Part shown: one piece after another, positions 19,176-30,179 of the stretch | Layout: each line of letters begins with the position of its first letter | Numbering within the stretch: position 1 is the stretch's first letter | From: an uncultured Clostridia bacterium | GTDB taxonomy: Bacteria > Bacillota > Limnochordia > Darwinibacteriales > DTU012 | Length of the DNA stretch: 64,000 nucleotides | Direction: 5' to 3' | Assembly: GCA_900019385.1 (NCBI GenBank) | Contig: FIZJ01000016.1 | Location: 1 to 64,000 of the forward strand | Notes under the pieces: model-generated | The model's input: the letters and a program-made list of their open reading frames with translations, nothing else | What the model was told of the DNA's origin: nothing | Databases searched by the model: none | Translations under genes and position numbers: made by a program

Positions 19176-19196
19176 CTGGCTACCTCCTTTATTTGT

Positions 19197-20927
19197 TTAA
19201 ACTGCCGCACGGCTGTACTGCTCCATGTAGAGCTCTCTGTACAGCCCACCCAGTTTCAACAGCTCTTCATGGGTGCCCTGTTCGCGGATCTTTCCGTCGA
19301 TGATCACATATATCTGATCCGCATGCCTGATTGTGGACAACCGATGGGCAATAATCAATGTCGTACGATTGCGGGACAATTCCACAAGCGCTGCTTGAAT
19401 CTCGTGCTCCGTAATACTGTCCAGGGCCGATGTCGCTTCATCTAGAATCAGAATCGGAGGGTTTTTCAAGAACACCCGGGCGATCGCGATCCGCTGTTTC
19501 TGGCCTCCCGAAAGCTTGATCCCCCGCTCTCCCACATATGTGTCATAACCATCCGGCAGTGTCATGACGAAGTCGTGAATCTGCGCCTTCTTGGCCGCAT
19601 CGATCATCTCCTGTTCCGATGCGTCAGGGCGTCCGTACAGTATGTTGTCGCGAATTGTGCCAGTGAACAAGAACACATCCTGCTGCACCAGCCCGATCTG
19701 CGATCTCAATGCCGCCAGCTTCATATCACGCACATCGATTTGATCAACATAGATGGCTCCCTTGGTCACATCGTAAAAACGGGGGATCAGATGGCACAGA
19801 GTCGTTTTTCCTCCACCAGAAGGCCCGACAAATGCCGCTGTTGTTCCAGCAGGTATGGACAAGGAAATACCTTCCAGAACTTCCTCACTAGTGTCATAGC
19901 GAAAAGACACATCTTCCAGGACAATATCGCCCCTCAACTTCGTTGGTGCAACAGCGCCGGGACGATCGGTGATGGATGGTTTGACCTCCATCAGCTCCAC
20001 AAACCTGGCAAACCCTGTCATTCCCTGCTGGTACTGCTGGGTGAAACTAATCAAACGGCGAATCGGCTGCAAAAAGTAGTTGATGAACATCAGATAAGCA
20101 GTCAAATCCGCAAGGTCAATGCGCCCTTCGTGCATGAACCAGGCCCCGGCACCCAGGACCATCACATTCAGCAGATTGGTGAAGAAGCTCAATCCGGAGC
20201 TGTACTCAGCCATCGCCTGAAAAGCTCCGCGCCGGGCAACCTTGAATTCGTCGTTGGCTTTGTCAAAACGTACCTGTTCATAGTCCTCGTTGACAAAACT
20301 CTTGACAACTCTGATGCCCAACAGGCTGTTTTCCACTTCTGCGTTCACGTCTGCGACTCGTTTCCGCTCTTCAGTAAAGGCCGACTCCATCTTGCTCCGC
20401 CTTCCATAGGCGTACCAGACAATGATGGGAATAAAGGCGAAGACAAGCAAAGTCAAAGGCACGTTAATAGACATCAAGTAAACAAACGACCCAATCAGCA
20501 TCACCGATGCGATAAACAGATCCTCCGGGCCGTGATGGGCGAGCTCTGTTACCTCCCTCAGATCATTGACGATCCGGGACATCAAGTGTCCGACCTTTGT
20601 GTTGTCAAAGAACTGGAAATCCAGTGTTTGCAGATGTGAAAACAGATCTTTGCGCATGTGGTATTCCATGTTCACCCCTACCACATGGCCCCAAAAATCA
20701 ACGATATACTGGCAGAGCCACCTAGCCAGATACAAGCCGACCAATGCAGCCACCCAGAGGGCTACCGCCTGCAGGTTCCGGTTGGGTATGAAATCCTTCA
20801 TGAACATCCGGGTGATGATCGGAAAGGCAAGATCCAGGACGGCTATCAATGTGGCACAAGCCATGTCAATAAAAAAGAGCCGCTTTTCAGTCTTATAATA
20901 AGAAATGAACAACCTCAAGTGTTTCAT
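19197..20927 (-). CDS. ABC transporter, fused permease/ATPase (exporter type)
   Basis: Six-TM N-terminal region, Walker A GPSGGGKTTL, signature LSGGQKQRIAIARVFLKNP, Walker B ILILDEATSALD. Confidence 0.93.
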   Translation of the reverse strand: MKHLRLFISYYKTEKRLFFIDMACATLIAVLDLAFPIITRMFMKDFIPNRNLQAVALWVAALVGLYLARWLCQYIVDFWGHVVGVNMEYHMRKDLFSHLQTLDFQFFDNTKVGHLMSRIVNDLREVTELAHHGPEDLFIASVMLIGSFVYLMSINVPLTLLVFAFIPIIVWYAYGRRSKMESAFTEERKRVADVNAEVENSLLGIRVVKSFVNEDYEQVRFDKANDEFKVARRGAFQAMAEYSSGLSFFTNLLNVMVLGAGAWFMHEGRIDLADLTAYLMFINYFLQPIRRLISFTQQYQQGMTGFARFVELMEVKPSITDRPGAVAPTKLRGDIVLEDVSFRYDTSEEVLEGISLSIPAGTTAAFVGPSGGGKTTLCHLIPRFYDVTKGAIYVDQIDVRDMKLAALRSQIGLVQQDVFLFTGTIRDNILYGRPDASEQEMIDAAKKAQIHDFVMTLPDGYDTYVGERGIKLSGGQKQRIAIARVFLKNPPILILDEATSALDSITEHEIQAALVELSRNRTTLIIAHRLSTIRHADQIYVIIDGKIREQGTHEELLKLGGLYRELYMEQYSRAAV

Positions 20928-21032
20928 TGGCCTTGTTCCCTTCACTGTAATAAAGCTTGGTTTTCGAGCAGGATTCCTCGGCTCTGATCCCGAAACTTTA
21001 GCAAACGCATGTAACTCGATTATTATGGAGGT

Positions 21033-21575
21033 ATGGCTATGGAAAGCGATGTCCTGACCCAGATCTATGAGAAAATAATGCTCTATCTGCCAAAACTGCC
21101 CGTCGCCCTGATTGTGCTGGCTCTAGGCAGTTATTTGATCCGGCTGCTTAAGCGGTTTATGGCTAAAATTCTGCACCGGTTCCGCTTGGAAGCAGGGATT
21201 ATTGGTTTTGTACAGGCCTTTATATCCTTTGCCTGTTGGGTGTTTTTAATCTCCATTGTCTTTGCTGTACTGGGACTACCCCATATCAGTGTCGCCTTTT
21301 CCGGAAGCATCGCTTTGATTCTGGTGGGCATAGCATCCAATGCCAACAACCTAATTCAGGATATCTTGGCTGGTATTTTCCTGATCGCCGACCAAGACTT
21401 CAAGGTCGGCGCCCATGTGAAAATCGGGAGCATCGACGGCACAGTCGTCAGCCTGGATATTAAAAAGACAAAAATCAGGGATGGCGACGGACAAGTCCAT
21501 GTTATATCCAACAGGACCTTTGATACCTCTACCTATACCGTCTGCCCGGGCGACAGCACTGACACTGACTCGTGA
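21033..21575 (+). CDS. Small mechanosensitive ion channel (MscS-like)
   Basis: TM segments followed by SIALILVGIASNANNLIQDILAGIFLIADQDFKVGAHVKIGSIDGTVVSLDIKKTKIRDGDGQVHVISNRTF, the MscS TM3/beta domain. Lacks the large C-terminal cage domain. Confidence 0.9.
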   Translation: MAMESDVLTQIYEKIMLYLPKLPVALIVLALGSYLIRLLKRFMAKILHRFRLEAGIIGFVQAFISFACWVFLISIVFAVLGLPHISVAFSGSIALILVGIASNANNLIQDILAGIFLIADQDFKVGAHVKIGSIDGTVVSLDIKKTKIRDGDGQVHVISNRTFDTSTYTVCPGDSTDTDS

Positions 21576-21593
21576 TATCTGACAGCCAAATCG

Positions 21594-23021
21594 CTAGTCG
21601 TCAGCGCCAATTTGCTGCACCTGCAGCAAATTGGTGCTTCCCGGCACTCCGGTTTTGACACCAGCGGTAATCGCCACTATGTCGCCTTCTTTGACCAATC
21701 CCTTTTCTTTTGCCGAATGTATGGCCACATCGATCAATTCTTCCAGTGTATCAGGCTTTTTGGCCAAAATCGGGTTCACACCCCAAGTCATCATCAATTG
21801 ATTGACCACCGCTTCCGAATGGCATACAGCTATCAGCAAAGCCTCAGGACGGTACTTGGCAATCGATCTGGCAGTGGCTCCTGATTGTGTCGAACAAAGA
21901 ATTGCCGCAGCGCCAAGATCATGGGCGGTCTGAACAGTCGCCAGACTGATGGCATCGGCTATATTCTGCCGCCGGTTGCGTCTTCTCGCTTCCAGCCTCG
22001 CTTGGTAATCCATGGACCGCTCGATCCTGAGCGCGATACTATTCATCAAAGCGACTGCCTTGATTGGGTATCTACCTACCGCCGTCTCTCCCGACAGCAT
22101 CACAGCGTCCGTACCGTCAAGAATGGCGTTTGCTACATCTGTAATCTCGGCTCTGGTCGCCCTGGGATTGCGGATCATTGAATCAAGCATCTGTGTTGCG
22201 GTAATCACTGGTTTACCTTGATCATTGCATTTTTGAATAATCATTTTCTGGGCCAGCGGAACTTCTTCCGGAGGGATCTCGACTCCCATGTCGCCGCGGG
22301 CCACCATGATCCCATCGGCCGCCTGGATAATGGCGTCAATGTTCCGGATCCCTTCTCCCGATTCAATCTTGGCGATTACAGGTATGTCGCCGCCAAACCG
22401 GTGGATTAGATCCTTAATCGCCACCACATGATCCGCCTGACGGACAAAGGAAGCTGCGATGAAATCCACACCGTATTCAACACCTAACTGAATGTGCTTG
22501 ATGTCCTCCTCAGTCAAAGGCGGCAGCTTAATGTTGACTCCCGGCAGGGTGACTCCTTTGCGGGACCCGATGGTTCCCCCGACAATGACTTTACAGATCA
22601 GGTGTTTCTCGATTTTGGACAAGACTACCAGCTCAATCAGGCCGTCGTCAATATAAATCGTATCCCCGGGATTGAGATCTTCCACGAGATACGGGTAATT
22701 GACGAATATCTTCTCCGCGGTGCCGGTACATTCTTCTGTAGTTAAAATCAATTCATGCCCGGCTTCGATCTCGAACTTGTCCGGATTAAGCTCGCCGATC
22801 CTGATCTTTGGGCCTTTGATGTCCAGGAGAATACCAACGTTGACTCCCAGTTCCTCCCCACAGCGGCGGATCACTTGGATGCGTTCCAGATGCTCCTCGC
22901 TCGAACCGTGGGAGAGATTCAGCCTGGCGACATTCATGCCGGCTTTGATCAGCTCCGTAATCATTTTCGGGCTCTCGGTGGCAGGCCCGATGGTGCACAC
23001 AATTTTTGTCTTCCGAACCAT
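21594..23021 (-). CDS. pyk: Pyruvate kinase
   Basis: RKTKIVCTIGPATESPKMITELIKAGMNVARLNLSHGS...IMVARGDMGVEIPPEEVPLAQKMII...ATQMLDSMIRNPRATRAEITDVANAILDGTDAVMLSGETAVG. Confidence 0.97.
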   Translation of the reverse strand: MVRKTKIVCTIGPATESPKMITELIKAGMNVARLNLSHGSSEEHLERIQVIRRCGEELGVNVGILLDIKGPKIRIGELNPDKFEIEAGHELILTTEECTGTAEKIFVNYPYLVEDLNPGDTIYIDDGLIELVVLSKIEKHLICKVIVGGTIGSRKGVTLPGVNIKLPPLTEEDIKHIQLGVEYGVDFIAASFVRQADHVVAIKDLIHRFGGDIPVIAKIESGEGIRNIDAIIQAADGIMVARGDMGVEIPPEEVPLAQKMIIQKCNDQGKPVITATQMLDSMIRNPRATRAEITDVANAILDGTDAVMLSGETAVGRYPIKAVALMNSIALRIERSMDYQARLEARRRNRRQNIADAISLATVQTAHDLGAAAILCSTQSGATARSIAKYRPEALLIAVCHSEAVVNQLMMTWGVNPILAKKPDTLEELIDVAIHSAKEKGLVKEGDIVAITAGVKTGVPGSTNLLQVQQIGADD

Positions 23022-23032
23022 GTTTCCAACCC

Positions 23033-24016
23033 CTACATATCAACTTGCATTTCATTTAGTTTTTTGGCTTGATACTCCCCTATTTTGCGGAAACGCTCCA
23101 AGCGGTGCTTGACGAGCTCGTCGGGAGGGATTCTCTTGATCTCCGACAGATGCCGGCGCAAAAACGCTTTGAGCTGCCGTCCGGTGCCTTCGTGATCACG
23201 GTGCGCTCCTCCAAGGGGTTCGGTAATCACATCATCGATGATACCAAATTTCAGCAAATCTGTTGAAGTCAGTTTCAGCAATTCTGCCGCCTCGGATGCT
23301 CTATTGGCGTCTTTCCAGAGGATTGTGGCGCACATCTCGGGAGAAATCACTGAATACCACGCATGTTCCATCATCAAGATCCGGTCTCCCACACCGATAG
23401 CCAGCGCTCCACCGCTCCCGCCCTCGCCAGTGATAATGCACACGATTGGCACTTTCAGGAAAGACATCTGTTCAATACACTCGGCGATCACCAAGCCTTG
23501 CCCCCGCTGTTCTGCCTCAATGCCGGGATATGCCCCCACCACATCAATGAGAGTAATGATTGGCCTATGGAACCGCTCGGCCTGCTGCATCAGGCGCAAA
23601 GCCTTACGGTAACCCTCGGGGTGAGGCAGGCCGAAATTGCGTGTAATGTTTTCTTTCGTGTCCCTGCCTTTTTGCGGTCCGATTACTGTGACCGGCTCGC
23701 CGTCCAAAACAGCAATGCCGCCGACGATGGCATGATCGTCGCCGAACCTTCGATCTCCATGCAGTTCAAAAAAATCGTCAAAGACCAGTTTAATATAGTC
23801 CAATGTGGTTGGGCGGTCCGGGTGGCGGGCCATCCGCACCCGCTGCCAGGGAGTCAATCGTTCGTAGATCTCTTTTCTGAGCTTGTCAGCTTTCCGCTCC
23901 AAATCGTTGAGTTCGTCTTTAAAATCAATGCCCTGCTCAAAAATGAAATTGCGCAGTTCATTTATCTTTTCTTCCAGTTCAACCAAGGGTTTTTCCCATT
24001 CGAAAACAGTCGGCAT
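23033..24016 (-). CDS. accA: Acetyl-CoA carboxylase carboxyltransferase subunit alpha
   Basis: ARHPDRPTTLDYIKLVFDDFFELHGDRRFGDDHAIVGGIA...NFGLPHPEGYRKALRLMQQAERF...TGEGGSGGALAIGVGD. ORF open to 24025. Confidence 0.97.
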   Translation of the reverse strand: MPTVFEWEKPLVELEEKINELRNFIFEQGIDFKDELNDLERKADKLRKEIYERLTPWQRVRMARHPDRPTTLDYIKLVFDDFFELHGDRRFGDDHAIVGGIAVLDGEPVTVIGPQKGRDTKENITRNFGLPHPEGYRKALRLMQQAERFHRPIITLIDVVGAYPGIEAEQRGQGLVIAECIEQMSFLKVPIVCIITGEGGSGGALAIGVGDRILMMEHAWYSVISPEMCATILWKDANRASEAAELLKLTSTDLLKFGIIDDVITEPLGGAHRDHEGTGRQLKAFLRRHLSEIKRIPPDELVKHRLERFRKIGEYQAKKLNEMQVDM

Positions 24017-24026
24017 CAGCCTCACC

Positions 24027-24896
24027 TCATAAATGATAACTCAGCAATTTGCTGATGGTGGCTTTCATTTCAGAACGGATCACTATTCCATCAATCATGC
24101 CGTGCTTCAGCGCATATTCCGCAGTCTGAAAATCAGGCGGCAGCTTTTGGCGTGTTGTTTCAGCCACAATCCGCGGGCCGGCAAAACCGATTAAGGCCTT
24201 GGGCTCGGCCAGTATTATGTCGCCCAGCGAGGCAAAGCTGGCATAGATGCCGCCCATGGTGGGATGTGTCAAAACAGACAGGTAGAACAAGCCGGCCTTT
24301 TTGAAACGGCCGACAGCCTGCGCCGTCTTGGCCATCTGCATCAGACTGAAGATCCCTTCCTGCATTCTCGCTCCTCCGCCGCCTCCGGAAACAATAACGA
24401 CCGGAAGCTGCTTCGCAATCCCATATTCAAACCCGCGGGTGATTTGCTCCCCAACCACACTGCCCATGCTTCCACCGATGAAACCGAAATCAATGATTCC
24501 CAATACACAGCCGTATCCTTCGATCTTGGCCTCTCCGATCAAAATTGCGTCATCAAGCTGAGTTGCGTTCTGGCATTGGGTGATTTTGGCCGGATACCCG
24601 GGAAAATCAAGGGGGTTGCATGACACCAACGGCTCAAAAGGCTGAAACGTGTTTTCATCAGCCAATTGCTGCAGGCGCTGCACTGCAGACATGCGGAAAT
24701 AGAATCCGCAGTGGTGACAGACATAGTTATTCTTGTGCAATTCTTTATTATAGATCAAAGAGCTGCAGTTGTCACAGCGAGTCCACTGGGGGTCATTTCC
24801 TTTCCCGGCCGAACCGCCGTTTTCCACCCCATCTTGATTGGCCTTTTCAGGCCTCACTGTGGCGTATTTCGGTTTGTTCCTGAATACATGCAACAT
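24027..24896 (-). CDS. accD: Acetyl-CoA carboxylase carboxyltransferase subunit beta
   Basis: N-terminal zinc ribbon WTRCDNCSSLIYNKELHKNNYVCHHCGFYFRM; GGSMGSVVGEQITRGFEYGI...VSGGGGGARMQEGIFSLMQMAKT. Confidence 0.97.
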   Translation of the reverse strand: MLHVFRNKPKYATVRPEKANQDGVENGGSAGKGNDPQWTRCDNCSSLIYNKELHKNNYVCHHCGFYFRMSAVQRLQQLADENTFQPFEPLVSCNPLDFPGYPAKITQCQNATQLDDAILIGEAKIEGYGCVLGIIDFGFIGGSMGSVVGEQITRGFEYGIAKQLPVVIVSGGGGGARMQEGIFSLMQMAKTAQAVGRFKKAGLFYLSVLTHPTMGGIYASFASLGDIILAEPKALIGFAGPRIVAETTRQKLPPDFQTAEYALKHGMIDGIVIRSEMKATISKLLSYHL

Positions 24897-24907
24897 GGTA
24901 TCACCTT

Positions 24908-25117
24908 TTAATCTGTTGAATTCCCGATCGCTGCGGTGATAATCTCCAAAGCCTCTTCCGCTTCAGAGTCCGGGACCAGGATCTCGACGCTGCCCGACGC
25001 TCCTAGATGAGGAGGGCCAACGGGACGCAGCATGACCACAAATCCCTCGTTGTTCAGCAGTTCTTTCAACATACCGGCGATCGCATGATTGGGAGCAATA
25101 TAGACGACAGTCCACAT
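24908..25117 (-). CDS. DUF2007-like small protein
   Basis: MWTVVYIAPNHAIAGMLKELLNNEGFVVMLRPVG...GSVEILVPDSEAEEALEII. Confidence 0.7.
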   Translation of the reverse strand: MWTVVYIAPNHAIAGMLKELLNNEGFVVMLRPVGPPHLGASGSVEILVPDSEAEEALEIITAAIGNSTD

Positions 25118-25143
25118 GGATATTCCTCCTTGCCACCTGTTGT

Positions 25144-25377
25144 TTACGAGCCGGATGTGGTAACACCAATGCTGGTGAAGATCTTGGCCTTGCCGCGGAT
25201 CTTGATTGCGGAAGTGTGGGATGTGAACTGGGCAATCAGCACTTCACCCTGATCAAGTTTTTCGGTGTGGTGAAACTTCGTGTCTGGCCCCCGTGTCAAG
25301 CCAAAGATGGTTACTCCATTTTCCAACGCCTGTATCATCACATAACTCTGTTCAAAGCTTTCCGGTTTGTGCTCCAT
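25144..25377 (-). CDS. mtrB: Trp RNA-binding attenuation protein (TRAP)
   Basis: [54 protein letters not shown] closely matches the TRAP core (TRG.DTKFHH.EKLD.GEV.IAQFT.HTSAIK.RG). ATG lies 1 nt after the dnaE stop. Confidence 0.95.
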   Translation of the reverse strand: MEHKPESFEQSYVMIQALENGVTIFGLTRGPDTKFHHTEKLDQGEVLIAQFTSHTSAIKIRGKAKIFTSIGVTTSGS

Positions 25378-25378
25378 G

Positions 25379-28351
25379 TCATCTGCCCCCCGCAAGGTAC
25401 TTGCCTTTTGTTAGTTCCATATTTCCATCCAAAACCCTGCTTTGCCACGGGTCGATCCAATGCATGTACTCCACAAGTCCGGCCACGGCGTCAAGAGCCA
25501 CAGGTTTTGGATCGATCCAAAACCTCGGATCAATCAGCTGGATTAGATCGCTGCCGAGGCTGAACAGCACAGGTGTGTCCCCTCCGTGTTCCACCAGTAC
25601 ATCTTTCAGTTCCCTTATCTTGTCTGGTTTTGGCACCAGCATCAGCAGCGGCTTCAGGGGAAGGATCCATTCGACTTCGAGCTGGTCGCCGGACATGTTG
25701 CCGAACAATGCCGCAAGTTCCCCTTCCCTAACACGATCATGCCACAGACGGCTGGTTGTTGGCAACACAAATCGGCAGCGACGGTCATCTCCGATTACCA
25801 TCCCCGAACAGTGTCTGCCGCTTTTCCGTACATGCCTGATATGACCCGCCGCATACCGGCCAAGGCTGGGCTCAAGTTTGTCGAGAAAGCCTTCCCATTT
25901 CTTGACCGGATGCCCCGACAAATATATACCTACTATTTCCTTTTCCTTCTCCAGCAATGCAAGATCGCTGATCCGATCCGCCGCCATCTCAGGCGCCAAA
26001 CCAGCCAGAATCCGCCTTCGGTCGCCAAAGCAGTCAAGCGCTCCGCTGTATACCAAAGCCAGTTTGGTGTTTTGATGAAGTTCAACCCTGGCTAAGAGAT
26101 CCGTCAAGCTGGAATACTCCCGTTTAGTCCGCTCCTTAACCAGTGCCTGGGCATGCCCCAGGCCGATCTGTTTAAGATTGCCGAACCCGATCCGAAGCCC
26201 ATTAGCTTCCACGCTGGCCCAAGCTTCGGAAAAGCGGATATCCGGAGGTAAAACCCTGATCCCACGCTGGCGGCATTCCTGGTAAATATCGCCTGCCTTG
26301 TCCAGATCGCTGGTGTGTTTGAGCAATCCTATATAAAACTGGATGGGATAATTGGCTTTCAAATACGCCATCTGCCAAGTAATCACCGCATAGGCCGTGC
26401 TGTGGGCTTTGTTGAAGGCGTAATCAGCAAAACGGTCGATCTGCGTGTACAGTTCACGGCCCGCCCTTTGGGTGAGCCCTGCCCGCAGGCATCCAGTGAT
26501 AAATTTCGACCGCAGTTTTTGGACAGAACTGTGATCTTTCTTGCTCATGGCTGCCCGCAGCAGATCCGCCTCTTCCAAACTTAACCCGGCGATTTCATGG
26601 GCAACCTGCATCACTTGCTCTTGGTAGATCATCAAACCATAGGTATCCCCCAGTATCGATTCCAGCTTTGGATGAACATAGCGCACAGATTCCAAGCCCT
26701 CTTTGCGCCGGGCGTAAACCGGTACTTGTTTCAGCGGGCCAGGCCTCACCAAGGCCAAGGCCGCCACCAGGTCAGCGAAAGAGTCGGGCTTGATCTGAGG
26801 TAGGAGTTCCTGAAACAGCTGGCTCTCAACCTGGAAAATCCCGAGAGTCAGCCCCTGCTGCAGCAGCCTCAATGTAGGCTGATCAGCGAAAGGAATGCCC
26901 TTAAGTGTGAAACCAGGATTGCTCCGCTGCACCGACAGTTCGATATCCTTGAGAATAGTCAGCGTTCGCAGTCCCAAAAAGTCAATTTTCAACACACCTA
27001 AGTATGCCAAGTCATCCATGGCCAGCTGTGTCACCCAAGCTCCATCAACTTCTTCCACTCCGCTGTATGAGGTGACCGGCCTGGGTGTAATGATCACACC
27101 AGCCGCATGAGTTGAAAAGTACTGCTTAAGGCCGATCAGCCGCTGCACCAGTTCTGGTTCCCCGCGGTCAAGGATCTTTTTTATTTCCAGTTCCGCGCTT
27201 TTATGTCCAAAAGTGCCGTAGGTGCCGATCTTGGCCACGTGGTCCCTGCCGAAGCGGCTGACGATGTACTGGATCACTTCCTCGCGCCTGAGATAGCAGA
27301 TGTCCAAATCTATATCGGGAAGATTCCGGCGCTGCCTGTTTAAGAATCTTTCAAAAAACAGCTTGTGGGCAATTGGATCCACGTCGGTAATCCCCAGGCA
27401 GTACGCCACCAAACTCCCAGCGGCGCTTCCCCTCCCGGGCCCCACAGGGATCTGGGCTTCCTTGGCAAAGCGGACGATATCCCACACGATCAAGAAATAA
27501 TCACTGAATCCCATTTCTTCGATTACATCAAGTTCATATTCCAACCGAGCGGTGATCTCCTGGTCAAGCTTGCCGTAACGTTCACGGGCACCGGCAAAAG
27601 CGAGACGTCTGAGATCGTGTTCTTCAGGCAGTTTGGGAAACACGGTCTCAGGCCTCAGCTCGACGCTGCACCGCTCAGCAATCAATTCTGCATTCTCGAG
27701 AGCCTCCGGCCACTGGCGGCAGATCTGGCGGATCTGATCGGGAGCCAGCAAAGGCAGATAACTGCCGGAACAACCTCCCTCGGGCCGCAGCACATCGAGG
27801 ACCTGCCGATCGTTCGCTTCCAGGTGGTAGAGATTCTGGGCGGCCGCCAAAACGTGCCTGGGAAGCATCTCGGCAAGCTTGCAGGCAGCTGCCATTCTTC
27901 GCGGCTCATCGACAGGCAATTCCACAAACAGACAGTCGGGGGAGAAAACCTGAGCCAGCCGCTCATACGCACCTAGTATCGGTGAAGGATCGGCGGCGGT
28001 AATCATGCCGACCAAGCCGGCTGTGTGTCGGCTTAAAGTGTCCAGTTTAACTGGTTTTGCCGCCGAGGCAAGCTTGAGCAGATTCTCGTAACCAGCATGG
28101 TTTTCAGCCAGCAAAACAATGCCGGGACAGCCAGCGGCATCTTCCAAGTCCAGTTCCAACCCGAGAATCGGCTTAAGGCCGTGTTCCCGGCATGCCCGGT
28201 AAAACTCCACCAAACCGCCCATGGTATTGTGATCCGTCAAAGCCAACGCTTTATACCCCAGGCTCTGGGCTTTTCGGGCCAATGCGTCGATGCGGATGCA
28301 TGATCTGGACAAAGAGTATTCACTGTGAACATGCAGTGCGGCAAACATCAC
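25379..28351 (-). CDS. dnaE: DNA polymerase III subunit alpha (compact, 990 aa)
   Basis: PHP domain [44 protein letters not shown]; polymerase motifs [87 protein letters not shown]. Confidence 0.95.
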   Translation of the reverse strand: MMFAALHVHSEYSLSRSCIRIDALARKAQSLGYKALALTDHNTMGGLVEFYRACREHGLKPILGLELDLEDAAGCPGIVLLAENHAGYENLLKLASAAKPVKLDTLSRHTAGLVGMITAADPSPILGAYERLAQVFSPDCLFVELPVDEPRRMAAACKLAEMLPRHVLAAAQNLYHLEANDRQVLDVLRPEGGCSGSYLPLLAPDQIRQICRQWPEALENAELIAERCSVELRPETVFPKLPEEHDLRRLAFAGARERYGKLDQEITARLEYELDVIEEMGFSDYFLIVWDIVRFAKEAQIPVGPGRGSAAGSLVAYCLGITDVDPIAHKLFFERFLNRQRRNLPDIDLDICYLRREEVIQYIVSRFGRDHVAKIGTYGTFGHKSAELEIKKILDRGEPELVQRLIGLKQYFSTHAAGVIITPRPVTSYSGVEEVDGAWVTQLAMDDLAYLGVLKIDFLGLRTLTILKDIELSVQRSNPGFTLKGIPFADQPTLRLLQQGLTLGIFQVESQLFQELLPQIKPDSFADLVAALALVRPGPLKQVPVYARRKEGLESVRYVHPKLESILGDTYGLMIYQEQVMQVAHEIAGLSLEEADLLRAAMSKKDHSSVQKLRSKFITGCLRAGLTQRAGRELYTQIDRFADYAFNKAHSTAYAVITWQMAYLKANYPIQFYIGLLKHTSDLDKAGDIYQECRQRGIRVLPPDIRFSEAWASVEANGLRIGFGNLKQIGLGHAQALVKERTKREYSSLTDLLARVELHQNTKLALVYSGALDCFGDRRRILAGLAPEMAADRISDLALLEKEKEIVGIYLSGHPVKKWEGFLDKLEPSLGRYAAGHIRHVRKSGRHCSGMVIGDDRRCRFVLPTTSRLWHDRVREGELAALFGNMSGDQLEVEWILPLKPLLMLVPKPDKIRELKDVLVEHGGDTPVLFSLGSDLIQLIDPRFWIDPKPVALDAVAGLVEYMHWIDPWQSRVLDGNMELTKGKYLAGGR

Positions 28352-28367
28352 AAAATCCCCTCGCCAT

Positions 28368-28393
28368 AAAAAAAGGGGGCTTCCCCCTTTTTT
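28368..28393. terminator. Intrinsic terminator between murA and dnaE
   Basis: aaaaaaaggggg-ctt-cccccttttttt-like hairpin (A6G5/C5T6) with U-tracts on both strands. Confidence 0.85.
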
Positions 28394-28399
28394 CCAGGT

Positions 28400-29692
28400 C
28401 TATGATCTAATCTGCGCAAAGGCGTCGATACCCTCATGCGTCTCCACTCGCTGAACACTCGCCCCTAAGCCTCTCAGCTTATCTTCGAACCGTTCGTAGC
28501 CGCGGTCAATATCGTCGACACCATATACCTCGGTGGTGCCGGCAGCCTTCAGAGCCGCGATCACCAGCGCTGCGCCAGCTCTTAAGTCAGTCACCTCCAC
28601 CGGTGCTCCGGTAAGCTGCGGTACCCCACGGATGATCGCTGTTTCCCTCTCCACCTTTATGTCGGCGCCCATCCTCCGCAGTTCGTCCACATAACGGAAT
28701 CGGTCAAAGATATTCTCCCGGATCACACTTGTTCCATCGGCAACGCTCATACATGCCACCAATGGCTGCTGCAAATCCGTTGGGAAACCTGGATACGGGG
28801 CTGTTTCCACGTCAATTGACTGCAGTTTCTCCGGAGCGATGACTCTGATTTCCGTCGCTCCTTTCTCCACAGTCACTCCCGCTTCTTCGATCTTCGAGAT
28901 GGGAGACCGGAGATGCTCGATCACGATGTCTTTTATTAACACATCACCACCGGTGATAGCTGCGGCGAACATAAAAGTGCCGGCTTCGATCCGGTCCGGG
29001 ATAATCGAATACTCAATGCCGTGGAGCTTCTCCACACCATCGACGCGGATTACATCAGTACCGGCGCCCCGGATCTGAGCTCCCATGCCATTAAGGAAGA
29101 TTGCCAAATCAACGACTTCCGGTTCTTTGGCGCAGTTTTCCAGGATCGTCGTCCCTTCAGCCAGACTGGCTGCCATCATCATGTTCATTGTTGTGCCCAC
29201 ACTGGAGCGGTTGATATAGTAATTGGTTCCTGTAAGCTTCCGGCATTTGGCCTTCATAAAGCCGTGCTCAATGGCTATATCGGCGCCCATCTGCGAAAAA
29301 CCACGAATGTGGAAATCAACAGGCCTTGAACCAATCGCACACCCACCGGGAAGGGGGACTTCCGCTCGGCCGAGCCTTGCCAAAAGCAGCCCTGCGGTAT
29401 AAAACGAGGCCCGCATTTTCCGCACCAAGTCATAAGGAGCCTGATGCTCTCTCAACGTGGCACCCACCACATGCAGCTTGTCGTCCTCATCAAACCAGAC
29501 GTCCACACCCAGGCTGCGCAGGATCAGGCAGATAGTTCCCACGTCGTTGTTTTTCGGTATATTGTCAAGGACACATTCCCCTTCCACTGCCAGTGCCGCT
29601 GCGACGATGATCGGCAGAGCGCTGTTTTTGGCGCCGCTGATCCTTACCTCTCCTTGCAGTCTGTTGCCGCCCTGTATTACGAGCTTTGCCAT
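28400..29692 (-). CDS. murA: UDP-N-acetylglucosamine 1-carboxyvinyltransferase
   Basis: GGNRLQGEVRISGAKNSALPIIVAA...LPGGCAIGSRPVDFHIRGFSQMGADI...ENIFDRFRYVDELRRMGADI. Confidence 0.97.
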   Translation of the reverse strand: MAKLVIQGGNRLQGEVRISGAKNSALPIIVAAALAVEGECVLDNIPKNNDVGTICLILRSLGVDVWFDEDDKLHVVGATLREHQAPYDLVRKMRASFYTAGLLLARLGRAEVPLPGGCAIGSRPVDFHIRGFSQMGADIAIEHGFMKAKCRKLTGTNYYINRSSVGTTMNMMMAASLAEGTTILENCAKEPEVVDLAIFLNGMGAQIRGAGTDVIRVDGVEKLHGIEYSIIPDRIEAGTFMFAAAITGGDVLIKDIVIEHLRSPISKIEEAGVTVEKGATEIRVIAPEKLQSIDVETAPYPGFPTDLQQPLVACMSVADGTSVIRENIFDRFRYVDELRRMGADIKVERETAIIRGVPQLTGAPVEVTDLRAGAALVIAALKAAGTTEVYGVDDIDRGYERFEDKLRGLGASVQRVETHEGIDAFAQIRS

Positions 29693-29708
29693 TATTTCCC
29701 CCTCACCC

Positions 29709-29972
29709 TCATCTCAGATTTCCAAGGTATGAACCTACGATCTCTTCCAACAAATCATTGCGTCCTATCTGCTGAATCCTCACTCGTGCATTCATATGAG
29801 AGGTAATATATGAAGGATCACCTGTAAGAAGATACCCCACAATCTGATCGATAGGCCGGTAACCTTTTTCCTCCAGAGCTTTACAGATCTCCTTCAACTC
29901 GGCAGCTATATCAATACTCTCAGCCTCTACTGATGCAAACATGCGCGTCTTGTCGGAGAGTTCCACTGTCAA
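29709..29972 (-). CDS. IreB family regulatory phosphoprotein (UPF0297/DUF965)
   Basis: [63 protein letters not shown]. Confidence 0.93.
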   Translation of the reverse strand: MTVELSDKTRMFASVEAESIDIAAELKEICKALEEKGYRPIDQIVGYLLTGDPSYITSHMNARVRIQQIGRNDLLEEIVGSYLGNLR

Positions 29973-30179
29973 TCCTCCTTTTCCCGGTTGTATGACTACT
30001 GTTGGCGGATTCAGACATTTTTATGCCATGCCATTATGTTTACTTCACCTTGGACGCAATATTATCCTTCTGTGTGCACAACAATATTAAGTACCGGAAA
30101 ACGCTGCCATAGCAGGATAAAACACTATCTGGCAAGAATACTAAGTAGTCATATTCTCTATTAAGTCAGGTGAAGCATC

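Noticed and set aside
19575-20639. 354-aa plus-strand ORF
   Set aside because: Antisense to the ABC transporter; shadow ORF.
18486-20927. A TOMM/azole-peptide biosynthetic cluster around the SagB-type enzyme
   Set aside because: No YcaO cyclodehydratase, dehydratase partner or precursor peptide nearby.
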